Assembly (NCBI GenBank): GCA_013339895.1
Contig: JABACO010000002.1
Location: 8,464,924 to 8,528,923, forward strand
Source of the DNA: Ephydatia muelleri
Taxonomy: Eukaryota > Porifera > Demospongiae > Spongillida > Spongillidae
DNA length: 64,000 nt
Direction of reading: 5' to 3'
Part shown: piece by piece, positions 48,881-62,800 of the stretch
Layout of the letters: each line of letters opens with the position of its first letter
Position numbering within the stretch: the first letter of the stretch is position 1
Made by a program: the position numbers and the translations under genes
The notes under the pieces: model-generated
What the model was told of the DNA's origin: nothing
What the model saw: only the letters and a program-made list of their open reading frames with translations
The model's database searches: none

Positions 48881-49882
48881 TAATAGGCCTACCCTTGACC
48901 TTCAAGTGCATGAGCTTTTCTGCACAAGTATCACCACTGCATTCCCCTCAGAATTAAGGGTATTAAACCTCAGTGCCTGCCACATTTTGACATCCTAGGC
49001 GTCCCCATTGGAGACTATCTCTTGCAAATGTCATGAAGCTCAGAAGTTGTTAGCCAAACTAGAAGATATTGCAGGTACAGTAGGGACCCACAAGTAGCCT
49101 TACATATCTGTTGTGGTTTCGGACGTTTCAATCATATGGCCTGGCTTTTGATGCTCTACAGATGTTTGATTCTGATGTGCGCCAATGTTTCTTGAAATGT
49201 TTGGCAATCACATAACCGCAGCTCCATCCATTTAGGGACGTCACTCCCTCTCCCATCATGCCAGTGGAGCATTCATTACATCATATTCTTTATCGAGATG
49301 TTATAATAATGAGGACGCACATTTGAATCGTGCTAGTGATATTGTAATGGCAGCCTGACTGGCAGCACAAAAAGTGATTGATATATCAGCATACACGCAT
49401 TTTTATATCTCATTAATATTAGCGCATGCGTATAAGTATACACAAATGATAGTCTGTCAGCGTCTCGTTACAATATCAGTCACATTCTAAATTTGAGAAG
49501 ATATATTTTAGCTCCATCACCTCTTTACCTTGTAGTCAGAAAGCTTTATCTTCGAAACTAGATGGCTTTCAATTTCCAGCAACTTATAGATAAAGCATGG
49601 CTCTATTGCTGCATCATGGCTTTCAGTAACCCTCTCCATAGGCTAGGCTTTCATCTTCAACCCGAGAAGTTCCACACTGCAGTCAAGTGGTGGCTGGGCT
49701 TAGACCTCTCTTATGGATCTCAATGTCTACTATGTCGTGGTAGCTTTGTGGACCCCTTAGACCACCATGCAACCACTTCTAACAAACTTCGAGACATCTT
49801 GGTAGAATCCTGCACCAAGTGCAGGGCTAAGCACAGACCTCTCCCAGACAAGATTGGTAGAAAAAATCTTATGATTTGGTAG
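48880..49882 (+). pseudogene. Retroelement polyprotein fragment (same family as 1-340)
   Basis: Decayed coding pieces in order: FDILGVPIGD (about 48990-49020), AFDALQMFDSDVRQCFLKC (about 49150-49200), then an open frame from 49562 with HRLGFHLQPEKFHTAVKWWLGLD, CLLCRGSFVDPLDHHATT and NKLRDILVESC. In the family the last segment is a CX2C-LDPLGHHA-type zinc-ligand region followed by RHNxLRD, and the window's first 340 bp continue from exactly that point. Stops occur throughout the first 600 bp. A second, shorter duplicate of the LGLD..SYGS region follows at about 49880-49990. Non-functional. Confidence 0.7.
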
Positions 49883-50281
49883 CTGGGTTTAGACATCTCA
49901 TATGGATCTTAATGGGCACTATGCCCTGGTAGCTCTCTGGACCCCTTAAGCCACCATGCAACTACTTGTAAAAGAGGGGATGATGATAAACTTTGAGTCA
50001 TCTTGGTGGAATGCACCAAGTCAGTCCCTGGTCTTGCTCTTGCTAGTGTCGCTCTACTAAACCACTGTTGAAGGAGTTACAGGTGACACCATCACATGTC
50101 TATTGTTCACCTCAGATGGTTTACACTGTTTGACCTCACCCTACCACATGTCACCTAAGTACCTCCTACCTCCTGATGACAAAGGTACACCAGCATGAGG
50201 TTATCCACAGCAGATGTTGTTATGTAAGCGGTGATGGTGCTGTGTGACAAGTGATGGTGTAGATAATCAACATGGCACAAC

Positions 50282-50790
50282 ATAACCACACCATCACTGC
50301 TCACACAGCCCAATATCACTCTCACAAAACACACCATCACTGCTCACACAACACACTATCACTGCTCACACAACACACCATCACTGCTCACACAACACAC
50401 CATCACTGCTCACACAACACACCATCACTGCTCACACAACACACCATCACTGCTCACACAACACACCATCACTGCTCACACAACACACCATCACTGCTCA
50501 CACAACACACCATCACTGCTCACACAACCACACCATAACTGCTCACACAACACACCATCACTGCTCACACAGCCACACCATCACTGCTCACACAACACAC
50601 CATCACTGCTCACACAACACACCATCACTGCTCACACAACCACACCATCACTGCTCACACAACACACCATCACTGCTCACACAACACACAATCACTGCTC
50701 ACACAAAACACCATCACTGCTCACACAATCACACATCACTGCTCACACAACACACCATCACTGCTCACACAAAACACCATCCCTGCTCTG
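50282..50790. repeat. 22-bp minisatellite
   Basis: About 22 copies of ACACACCATCACTGCTCACACA-type units, nearly identical in the centre, with single-base variants (CCACACC, AAACACC) at the edges. The open frame across it is an artefact. Confidence 0.97.
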
Positions 50791-50799
50791 ATGCCATGT

Positions 50800-51054
50800 T
50801 AGTAGTAGAGTTTACTCATCGCGGAAGGTTTGCAGAGCTCTATATACGTACTGTTAACTCAAACTGAATTCCCTCTGTGTCACCTGCACTGGTGGTTCCT
50901 TGCCATTGAATTACATTATCAAATTCAATCTGATTCAGTGGTTGCTGGCTCCCTCGTCCTAGGAACCAATGGCCTCCAAAACATCAACCAATGGCCTCCA
51001 AAACATTGATATTGGTACTAATCACTCCAGCATCAAGGCTGTAGTGTGTGTGTG

Positions 51055-51094
<40 letters not shown>

Positions 51095-53822
51095 AGTGGG
51101 GGACTTGATGGGGCTAAAGCGCTCCCCCCTCCCAAACAATTTTGAGCGTATATATACCTCACATGCACAATTACATGTTCTGTACTGTGTTCTGTACGCC
51201 CCTGGCTTGTGGATGATTTGTTAGTGGAATGAATATAACTAGTAGCCCCCCCCCCCCCCCCCCTCGCACCCCACCCCTCCCCCAAAAATAATAATTTGTG
51301 GGGATTAAACTACGGCCACCGAGCATGGACATAGTTTGTACTCTTGTTCCACACGTTTGGACGTCACTATTTCATTTCACTTGCCTGAATCATATACATG
51401 TAAACGATTGGTCTAGGCCCCGCCCTGCTGCGGATCCGGGACGGAGATAAACCAATGCGTGGGTGTAGTTCAAATGTATTTATGGGCATACTCAGCGGTT
51501 CACGTGAGTAGAGTTCTAGTGGAATGAGGGTCCTGCTGTTGGCAGTTATATCAGACATCTTGCTCCGCGAGGCTTTGTCCAGCGTAGCGCAAGGTATGCG
51601 GAGTGTGCGGAGATTGTACATATGTATGTACCGTGTGCAAGGCAGGTTTTAATTATTTAGCGATGAAACGACGACATTAGCTTATAATGTCGTATATAAC
51701 ACATACGTCAACCGCCGCATAGCGGTGAGTGCGCAGCCTTTTCCCACATGTGATATTGTTGTTCTCCGAGGTACTCCGGCACTGTACTGATATTGGATGC
51801 ACTCGGCAAGCGTACGTGCTAATTACATTCAAGGTCAGTTGATTCCCTTCTGTACCTGTTGAAAAGGATCAAACAAAGTCATGAGGTGACATTACTCGTA
51901 TGAACCAGGTAAGGGTAGTGTTACAGCGACGCAACGACACGTTTTGGCATAGACCAGCTTTCTTCATTGGCAGGGCGACTGCCGAGATATTGTTGATCTC
52001 TACACAACGATAAATCGAGATCTTATCGCGATTTGTGAGAGACTATTCAGGACTAACGTGTAAATTGACTAGTCATTGAGTGCATGCATCCGTGAGATTC
52101 TGAATGACCTTTAACTAGATACATGTAGCTCATCATAAATAGGACTGTCAATTGTTTGTAAATGTCGCGTGTTGTTAAGGGTTGTGCATCCATGTACATG
52201 TACTTCGTAGGATCTTCTTGTTGTACGACATTAAGAGATATTTGCATATAACTTCTGCTAACTCAGTGTGCAAACTTAAGCTACTATAACGGATCGGAAA
52301 ATGTATTACACATATTTACCGCCTACTGTACACATTTACACTGTACATGTAGTAATTAAATTTTGATTCTTTTCACTTAATGGCAATCGTGCATCGGGTG
52401 GTAAGATATTTTCTTACCACTGTCGAAACAAATTCCTCCGGCATCTATAGAATCATTGCATACTACCGAAAACTACACAAACTAGCGGTATCCAGAAATA
52501 TAAGGTTTGTCACAGATAAAGTATTACAATTGAGTTTAAGAGACAATTAAAATATGTACGTCTTCCTTAATAACCAAACCACGGAAAGAGCTAGATCGTT
52601 GGGTAGTGTGCAGTGCCAAGGGAGTCGAGCATGGTGTTGAATTAGCGTTCTAAAGACCCTTGTCCCTAGCGATTACCAGGTAAGCACTAGTGGTATCCTT
52701 GACTCCACAATGGACAGTAACTCGTAAAGACGCAGACGGGCAGTATTGCAGCCACAGATACCGAGAGGGATAAAACGAATTTGGAAATTTCTCAGGGCAT
52801 TTGGTGTCGTATTACCATAGATACTTAGAGAAGGAGCGGAAGCGCATCACGTGAGCCATTGACGCACTCTGTGATCGCGCTATAATCACACCTTTCAAGT
52901 GGTGAAATCCAGGCAGAGTGTTCAGAACGTAGCACAACTAACCTTTGTTAGGAATTTATCATCCCTCTTTTTGGAAAGTATAGTGTGTTGATTCTAACAA
53001 CAGCCTTGCTTTGCACTAGACACGTAGGAATTTTTGTCGTCATCGCTTTCTCAAATCGTGCGACACCATGCTTGTGTACCTTTTTTGAAAAACGGGTGAT
53101 TCTCCAAAGGTTCACTTTGCTTTATCTGTTTAAAGAGACCATTTTGCAAGGAGGGATTCTTTTAAGTTTTGCTGGATCGTGAGTTACACTCTCGTACATG
53201 TATATAGTACGAAAGAGCCAAACCAGATATACTTCACGCATGTACCTGTCTCCGTGCAATCCTAAGTGTTTTTACGATGTTATATACGAATCCTGAGTGG
53301 GCAGTGATTGCCCCAGGAGCGTCTTTTTTAGTTTTCCGAAAAGAGTGGTTGGTGTTCTAAAAATACTGCCGCAAACAGCGATGATTTTAATGTGTATATT
53401 CGCGTCGTATAGCACTCAAGCGTTGAACTTAGAGAATAAGAAGATCTAGAAAGACTCGGGTTTGATGTTAGATTTCGTTGGGATTAGTCATAGCCTTAGT
53501 AGGAAAGTAGCCTGCTCGCACAAACCGTCGGCCGATGGTAAGCTACACCGCCCAGCAGAGCAGATCACGGAGTGTAGAGGATAATTTATTAACCGCGCTT
53601 CCAATCCCCTTCTAAAGTAACTATAATTTTACACGGTGGGAATTTGTTGTGGGGCATTTTTGATAATAGTTGTGCGGCATTTATTTTCGACAGTCCTTAC
53701 GCATCCAATCATGGTACAGCACATGTCCTGGATGAGAGATAACTATTATTATTATCATTTGACTGCATTAGACGTGGATGTATAACTATATGTATCAGTG
53801 TTCATTGTTTCTACCGTACCAG
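50800..53822. other. Upstream region of the + strand receptor gene
   Basis: Contains a (TG)n tract at 51045-51094 and a C run at 51247-51263. No convincing first exon for the receptor was found. Candidates such as the signal-like frame MILMCIFASYSTQA at about 53381 lack a matching splice donor, so the real start and promoter remain unplaced. Confidence 0.5.
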
Positions 53823-56800
53823 ACCTTCCTGCATCGCCGCCGGAGTACCCGTATTGTGGTGTTCTCTTCAACTACGACGAAGCTGCTCTCATAAGGCTAG
53901 GTTATACGAAATGCTACGACGAACCCTACACCACTGCCACATCGGAGACTAACCTACAGACGTGTGCCTCCGCCGGGTACAGCTACGTCTTTGTTGGAGC
54001 CAAAAATTCCAGCAATGCCACCCAATTGTATATCGGAGCTTTCGGAGCACCTTCCAACGTATTCACACAGACATATTCCACAACCACCGCTGTCCAGGGT
54101 CCGGGGGGTGCATATTGGTACAACAATCCACAGCAGAGCTTCGGTTTTGCTAATTCGTCAACGATTTCTCTGCAAAGCTGCGACTACGGCCAGGCTATGG
54201 GCAACTGTGAGAGCCGCCTATGTTGGCACCTGGGAGGCAACGGTGGTTATAGGGCGGGTTGTAACACCGATCTGAACAGCGACAGCACTTGGAGGAAAGT
54301 TGTGTATCTTGGAAACACAGCATACAGCTGTCAACCAGGTAATCTTATGTAGCGAATATCCCATGTAGTACAATGCAACGATTATACATGTACGAGTAAA
54401 GAGGTCGTTCAAAAAGTTTACTTTGCATTCACTTTTATTAGTCAGTTAATTTTAAATCATTATATTTCAGAGCTTACAAGCATCAGCATCGATGTAATGC
54501 CTAGGCTCACACCTATTTATGAAGGAACTCCTAATCTGACTCTTGGATGCCTAGTCCAGCTGAATTCTAGAGCAGTGGTGGGAGTAAGGTGGTACAAGGT
54601 GAGCTCTGCAAGCGCACCAATTAACCAAGTCTAAATTGCACTTTTCCAGGACGACATGCTATTGGACAATACAGATGTTGCATCATTGAATCTGACTGAA
54701 CTCAATTCAGATTACACTTACATAAGCAATCTTACTTTTGACATTGTAACTCTCAGTGATACAGGACTTTACATTTGTAATGTCACATACTTACCTCTGA
54801 ATGATACAATACCATACAATTTGATTGGCGAAGTGTTTCTTGATGTGCAAGGTTAGTAATAATGTAATGCCATAATTTAAATAGTAGTTGTTAACTTCAC
54901 TCTTCTATATTTCAGCTGCTCCTTTCACAGTTTCATTGACTTTGTCATCTATCACTTCACATGGTGGCAGTGGCAAAGACGTTTACAATCTTTCATGCAT
55001 TGCAATTACACCACAAGGGCTCGCGTTTTACAAAGAATTTGTTTGGAACATTATAAGTGGGGAAAAAAAGGCATCAATCAACGTCACTTACAACAATACT
55101 GAGACCAGCAACCAATATGGTTCTGTTAGTACTAGTGTTTATACAACAAGTTTTATTGCCACAGCTACAGCTTTAGCCAGCTGTACAGTTAAGCTCTACT
55201 ATAGCGTGGACACTACTAGTGAAGCAAATGAAATTATCACCACACTATACCTTCCAGGTGTGTAATGGTGGTAGTGCTTCAGACAATTTCTAACAATTTC
55301 CTTCAAATTTTCAGGCCCCTCGGCACCCACTCCAGTGGAAAACATAACAGTGAAGAACTCTTATGAATTAGCAGTTATTTCATGGGTGGTTCCTTACACG
55401 TCATATACTCCTGAGATATACACATTGTTATACAGCACGTCCTTATCATATTTGAATACTACAGGAGGTCAGGCATTTGGAAGAATTTTCTTCTCCACCC
55501 TTGGAGAAAGTTACTCCATTATACTGCAAGGGCTTACTGCAAATACAACTTACTACTACACAATTATTTCCTCCAACTCTTATGGCACCACAATGTCAAC
55601 TGTGTTTTCTTCACAAACCTTAACAAATGGTAAGAAGTATATACATGTATGTCATTTTGATTCTTATTGTTTTACATTGCACCATAAATCACCCCCTCTC
55701 TTGGATTGCTTACATGGACAACAGACATCTATGAGGTCACAAATTACAATACAGTGCCAATAGGGGCTTCCCTTGAAATTACATTCAACTTTTTGGCTAC
55801 CGTCATGGATGATGTATCATTAATTGCACTCAACCATTCTATTGCTCATGATCCATTAATAATGACTGATTATCTTGGAATAGTCAATGTGACATTTGGC
55901 CAAGTTGGATTTTCCATAAATGGAAGTTACATCCTGTGCTCTGGAGACAACTGTGGCAGCAAAATAATCATCAATGTAACAGGTTAGTGAGAAATTTAAA
56001 AGGAAAGCATTGAAGAGCATGCCTGTATGGTGAATTATTGGGAGTGTATAGATTTTGCTATTATGATCATATATTGACAGTGTTACATAAACTATGTGCT
56101 ATAACTTTAAGCTTAAATATGTTTTTTCTTTAGTGCCACAATTGAGCACATCATCTAGCATACTTGTTGGACTATCATCCGACCTTGTAAATGGCAATGG
56201 GCCCTCCATCATTTGTATGCCATCAGATCTTCGTGCTCCTGTGACATGGAACATAGCAAAAGATTTCCCCGATATTTTAGTTTCTTATTTCCCTGATGGC
56301 CTGTATCATACAGTCACATTTATTAGTGCTCCACAGCAAACATTTATGATTAAGTGTGATTTCATAAATGTTGAAGATGAACAGACATCCATTGACCCAC
56401 AGGAAGTAATTGTTCGATTCATTTCAAGTATGTTATGGCTCATTAAGGTAATGTTCTTATTTAATTGGTTAATCTTTTTACTATTTCAGGTCCAGTTGTA
56501 ATACTGAATAATGATTTGGAACTATTGCCTAATCCAATTATCAATTATTTTAATGACTTCAGTAAGTTACGTCTTTCATGCCTTAGCACAGAAGGAAATG
56601 GAAATCTCTCGTGGGTATCAAGCAACACACAGCTTAACTCTAGTCTTATGATGACTATTAGCAATCAAAATGCAACGCTCCTTGTTCAAAATGTTAGTAA
56701 ACCCTCCTACGTCACATGTGTATCACAATTATCAGGATATTCAGCACATGTGTTAATCACATTGAGAAATCCAGTGTGGGAGCTCGTCAGCGTCAGAAAT

Positions 56801-59800
56801 GCTTCACTTCCAGTGGGTGCACCATTCAATATACAGTACCATTATGCAGATGCCTCGAACGGTACCTTCAACCTGGGACCAGGATTCTATGTTGAAATAT
56901 ATTTCAGACCATTCTATTCATTAACAAGCTCAGAGATAGTATATTCATACAACACAAACCAATCATTAAACTACTTCAACTACAATGTTACAACTTCTCT
57001 ATCAGCTAGTGGCTTATACACTGTTAACGGTACACATCTCACTTGATGGTAATGAAAAATACCAATTATTTTTACTTTTTTGCCTCCTTTTTAAAGCAAC
57101 CTATGCTGGAACTGGAGAGGTGTTTACTGATGCCATTGAGCTCTTTGCATTTGGTAATGAGTTTACTGTATGCTATACTTGTCCCAATTATATTCTGCAT
57201 GATTCCTGACCCTTCTATGTCATTTGGAAGATGATTAGGAAATAAATCACACATTAATGATGCTTAATAACAATTTGCAATGGAATTATTCCTATATCGA
57301 TCTCTACTTTGAGCTAGTCTGAGTCCCAGACCCATTTCATGCAGCAGATTTACTACATCTCGCTATGTGAAACAGGTTATTGTAGCAGTGATGCGATCTA
57401 ATCTGCAGCTGTGAAACGGGTCTGAGGCCAAGACTAAATGTGAACCATATAACGAATACAAATATTGATCCTTAAGCTGCATGCTTGTTCTACTTTCAAT
57501 AAGTACATGTAACATTATGCCATGCAACCTTGCTCATCTATTCAGTTCCAGAGTTTTTACACATCCAACCGGATGTGTATGCTCTAGAGGAAAGCACTGT
57601 TACCTTAAACTGCACTCCTTCAGACAGCAGAGCTCCAGTTTTCTGGTCTTTAAGTTATGGGTAGGGAACCACTAATATGTATGAGTTTACTGTTATACAT
57701 CCTCCATTTATTTCTTTACAGTGAAGGTGGCTATGATATTACAAATTACCCGTTTGACTTCACTTTTGCTCCAGCATCATTAAATCATGTTGTAACATTT
57801 AATGTTACTGATCTGTATAATTTCTATGGATCATCACCTTTCCCCTTTATCTGCCATCTTTATGATTATGAGAGAAGCCAGTTCATAACAGTTGCAATTC
57901 AAAATGGTAAGGACTGTGTTCTGAGTATTTTTTGTTTTGTGAAAGCAAATACATGCCTTTTATTTTTTCTAATCAGAAGTGAATTTGATATGTTTTGCAA
58001 TATATTTGAAATTCATCTAGAACGAATACAGATTCGCCAGACAAATGGACAAGATCAGATTCTCAACAACTCCGTTATTAACTTCTTTCCAATCAAATCT
58101 CCTCCCACAAAACGCAGCTATAATGAAGTAGTTTATGTGCATATTGCATGCACAACTGTTATAGGAGATGAAGACCCTGTCTGGTTATCAGACAATGCAC
58201 AGATTGTAGATTCTACCGGGGAGGTTGTGAACAATGACACTCTTGGCATTAATGTATATCAAACTTCTTACAGCTCTGAGCTTATTTTCAGCTCATTTGA
58301 TTTTGCAAGCTATGAAGGAACATACATGTGCCAATCAAGGCAGAGTAATATATCCTTACACTTCTATTTTACTACTGGTAAGCTAATGCCTTATAATACA
58401 TGTCGTGTTGCATTTGATTCTTATTATGTGTACATTATGGCCACTGGTGAAAATTCCCCAACAGAAAATCCATATCTCAAGTTCCAAAACTCACCAGTAA
58501 TCATGGCCCTTCTAGGAGACATAGTAAACTTGACTTTTAAGGTCGCATATGATAGTACAGGATATGATGATTTCAGTTTGACTGCTGGAAACATCACATT
58601 GGAATTTGCACCGTTTTCAGCTAACAACTCACTAGAGTTTCCTGCCATTACTGCAACTATACTCGCAATTAACAACTATTACTTTGCTCTTGGAGAAGTG
58701 AACAGCTCATATGCAGGGATGTACACAGTGATTTTTGACAGCTCATGTAAGTAGAGGTAAAATTCATGGAGTGCATTGATTGTTGCTTTTCCTCTACAGC
58801 ATACCTATTTCCTACAGTTTCTGATAGTCTGACCATGCTTATTATGGGTGAGATTGGTATAGACAGAAAACGAATAATTAATAGTGTTTCATTCATTTCA
58901 CAGAGCCCGAGCTGATAACATCTCACGATAACCTCACATTGTTGGTTGGTGACAGTGTTGGATTATCTTGTCATGCCTCTGTAGGATCCTATGTACTCCA
59001 TTGGGTGTTTTATACCCCATATGCTCGAAACATATATGTGGGAGCCACTGAAGACAACATAACACTATATATCAACAGTGGTACTATTTCAAATTCTGGT
59101 AAATATGGATGTGTACTGACTTCTGCTGGGACAACACTACAAAGAAATATCACTGTTCAAGTTTTAAATGGTTGGTAATAATATTCCTCTCAGTTTTATG
59201 ATTGAGGTATGCATCGCAAATGCTGCATTACATATTTTGTGCATTTTGTAATTTCTTTCACAGCATGCCCACGAAGTATTTATGGAGGAGTCTTATGGAA
59301 GAAGACTGCTGAGAACACACTTGCAAACAAACCGTGCACTGATGCTGGAGTGTACTTCAGAACTGGACCAACAGTATCTCGCTACTGTCAGAACGGTGGC
59401 ACCTGGGCAAATGTGGATTTCACATCATGCACTCTGACCACGTTATCAACTCCATTTGCACTGGTATGGCTTGTTGTTGAAGCCAACAGTGTAGAGGATG
59501 TTCAAAATGACCAAACACTACTGGAGCATGAGGTAACTAAATGTTCATGTATACTGGCATCTACATGTATGCAGCCTTCACTGTGTGTGTGCGTGTGTGT
59601 GTGCGTGTGTGTGTTTGTGTGTGCTTATGTGCTTATGTGCATGTGCTTTAGATCAAGGAGCTGTTGGACCAATCGAATGTCCCTTACAGTGGAGTTGTAC
59701 TTCAGTCTCTCTATGTCTCCAGCGTAGGACTCACTTTCCAAATTAACCCCTTAACTACAAACAGCACATTTACAACTGCATTCAATGTATTCCTGATGAC

Positions 59801-62800
59801 GTTTCTTGACAGTGGAAATGTATTTTCCATTGGAGGCTATCAGATTATCCCAAATACTGAAGGATACATAGTAGTGAAACCAGCAGGTTAGGTTTGCTTA
59901 AATAACTTGGTCCAACTATTTATGCCATTAATGAAAATTATTAATCCACTCTTTGCACAGATTCATGTCCTTGTCCTAGCAATACAAATGCCACTTCCAG
60001 TTTCTTTTTATCGTTGTGCGACAGTTCAAGCCTCCCCCCTTGCTCTTGTGATCTCTCAACCTGTCAGGTGAGATTTCTTAGTTTTACGAGATGTACCCCA
60101 ATTAGATGTGGAAATAAATCTCGCAGTGCAAGGATCCATATGTTGGAGATGGCCTTAGCTGTACAGTTGATACAGATGGGGATGGATATCCAGATGTAGT
60201 TCTGGACTCCTGTAGCCCTGGAAATCAGAATACGTATTGCCAAAAAGTATGCTATTACTTGTGCACTTAAAATTAATCTAAAATTAAAATGACTTCTTGT
60301 CTTCTTACAAAATTGAGGACAATTGCCCTACCATCTACAACCCTGAACAAGATACCAACGCATGTGCCTCTGGTCTCTCAAGCATTGATCAAAGTGAGAG
60401 TCATTGATTTGGCTTTACATATCTCCGTCACATTGTGCATACTGTTTTACTTGACGTCTTGCTTGCACATACAGCATTTAAAGGATGTCCATTTGGAACT
60501 GATCCCATGTGGGGTGTGATGTGGGCTAATACACAGCCTGGCACCATTGACATAGAGAGGTGTCCGGGAGGGTTGGAGTCATATGGCATGGCCACAAGAT
60601 TTTGCAATCTGGATGGCATCTGGGATAATCCAGTTGTCACTCGTTGTGGTTCGTTAGGGTTCCAAATAATCCTTCAGCAGGTACATGTGTGGCAAGTTAA
60701 AAAGTATGTGTTATTTAACCTGCATATTCTTTGTGCAGACTCAAACACTTCTGGGAGGCACAGGAATGTCTTCAACTGAGCTACTGATGCAGGGTGATAC
60801 AATAGTACAAGAGTTGATAGTTGCAACATCACCTAATGCTTCAACCGTTTCGACACTTCCACTTGACTTGAACACTACAAACACTATTGTTGCAAATATG
60901 ATACAAGCTTTATTGGATGCGCTGCATTCCAACATCACACAGTTCCCATTACTGGTATGCCGTTCTTTCCTTATATTTTAAGATTTTAACTGGTGAGCTT
61001 AAAACGTGTATGGTTACAATATTTGCATAATTAAATGCATGCAATGCTTGTTACAGTTATTGCAGTGGAAGTTGTTATACTAATTTGATTTGTTTCTTTG
61101 CAGGGTCTTGTTGATGTATTTGATAACATACTTGATGCAAAGAATTTAAATGGATGGCTTCAGCTTCAAACAGTGAGGATTGAAATTGCCTGTGCCTCTG
61201 TATGATGAAATCTATTTTGTTTTTGTTGTTGCATCCTTCTAAATTGTGTGACAAACTCTGATCTAGTATAATTATAAAATTATTCTCATATACAGGTTGA
61301 ATCAGGGAGTCAAAGCTGTGTTTATAATGTTGAACAGTATGCTGCCTATCTGTCACAGGCTTCTGTAAACCCAGTTGCAATTGGACGGAGCAATATTGGT
61401 AAAATTGTACATACATGTATCTAAACTTTTGACATGCACACCACCTTAAACCATTCAGTTCTGTCCGTAAGAAAAGTATCTCAGGACAATGTGTATGACA
61501 TAACCTTTCCAAGTGACAAGGATCTTGAAAACAGTTCATTTGCATCAACTCGATTGGCTAAAATAGTGATCCCAAAAGAATTAATACAAGAAAGACTTGC
61601 TACGAAGGCTATTTCTAATCAAAGCTCATCAGGTTTGATTACGGTTCCAAATATAATGTGGCAAAAACCTTCACTTTCTATTTCTCTTTCCATACAGCCC
61701 CAATAGCCAATGTTCTCTTTAATAATGTAAACAGCTTTTTACCAACAAATAGCCCACAAATAAGGTAGGTGAATGAATCGACAAGACGGCAGATAATACC
61801 CCTCAATTGCTATCATAGGGCTTCATCATTGGTAATTTCAAGTCAAGTATTTGCAAGCGCTTGGATGTCATCAGCTGCTTTACAACAGCGCCCAGTAACA
61901 CTCAATTTCACTTTTCCTGAGGTACAATTTGCCTTTTAAAAAGCAAGTAATTTGATTTAAACATATATGTTCACCACTGACCTAATAGACAGAGGAGTCA
62001 AGAATACAAGGCTGTGTCTTTTGGAATTTCACCTCAGTGTATGCATGCAGGCACATGATCTTTCATTTGTCTAATAGCATGCTATTCTCACATGATGTTT
62101 CAGGCTGCAAAATGGCTCATGGAGTAACTTTGGAGTTTCAGCAACAAGCATTTCTAAAACAAATGCAACTGTCACTGTCGGATGCACCAGCACACATTTG
62201 ACCAGTTTTGCAGTACTGGTCGACGTTGCAGGCGGCCTTCAGGTATACTGAAATAACAATTTTTTTCTAAATGTCAATGTCTTCTTGCAGGGTGCACCAC
62301 CCAGAGAGCGTGCTGCCCTCAACGTTGTATCGTACATAGGGTGTGCAGTGTCCATCGCTTCATTAATTGTCACAGTCATCTTCTTCCTTTATCAAGGGTA
62401 ATTTCATATGTTGATCTCTAGCAAATAGCACTCATTGCAAGCATTTTGGTTCCTTTCAGGAAAAAGCTATTTTCATCAGTGCATCAACTTGTGCACTTGA
62501 ATCTCTGTATATGCTTGCTGTTGGCCTACGTGGTTTTTGTCATTGGAATAGAGACAGGACATCGGAGCATTGTAAGCATTGTGTTCACATCCAAAGAGTG
62601 AAATTATTGTTTTCTGCATTACTTAGGGTGGATGCACTCTAGTTGCTGTACTGCTGCAATACCTGTTTTTAGCCTCATTCTCTTGGATGCTGTGTGAAGG
62701 AATAATGCTCTACTTGATGCTTGTATTGGTGTTCAGCACGCTTACTAAGAAGTGGTGGGCATTTTTGATCATTGGATATGGTATGAAGTAGGTGTAAAAA

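Noticed and set aside
50272..50538. Ser/His/Thr-rich repeat protein at 50.3 kb
   Set aside because: Frame through a 22-bp DNA minisatellite; 22 is not a multiple of 3, so the reading is incidental.
52985..53182. Hydrophobic + strand frame as signal-peptide exon of the long receptor
   Set aside because: No suitable splice donor joining in phase to 53823, and composition unlike a clean signal peptide.
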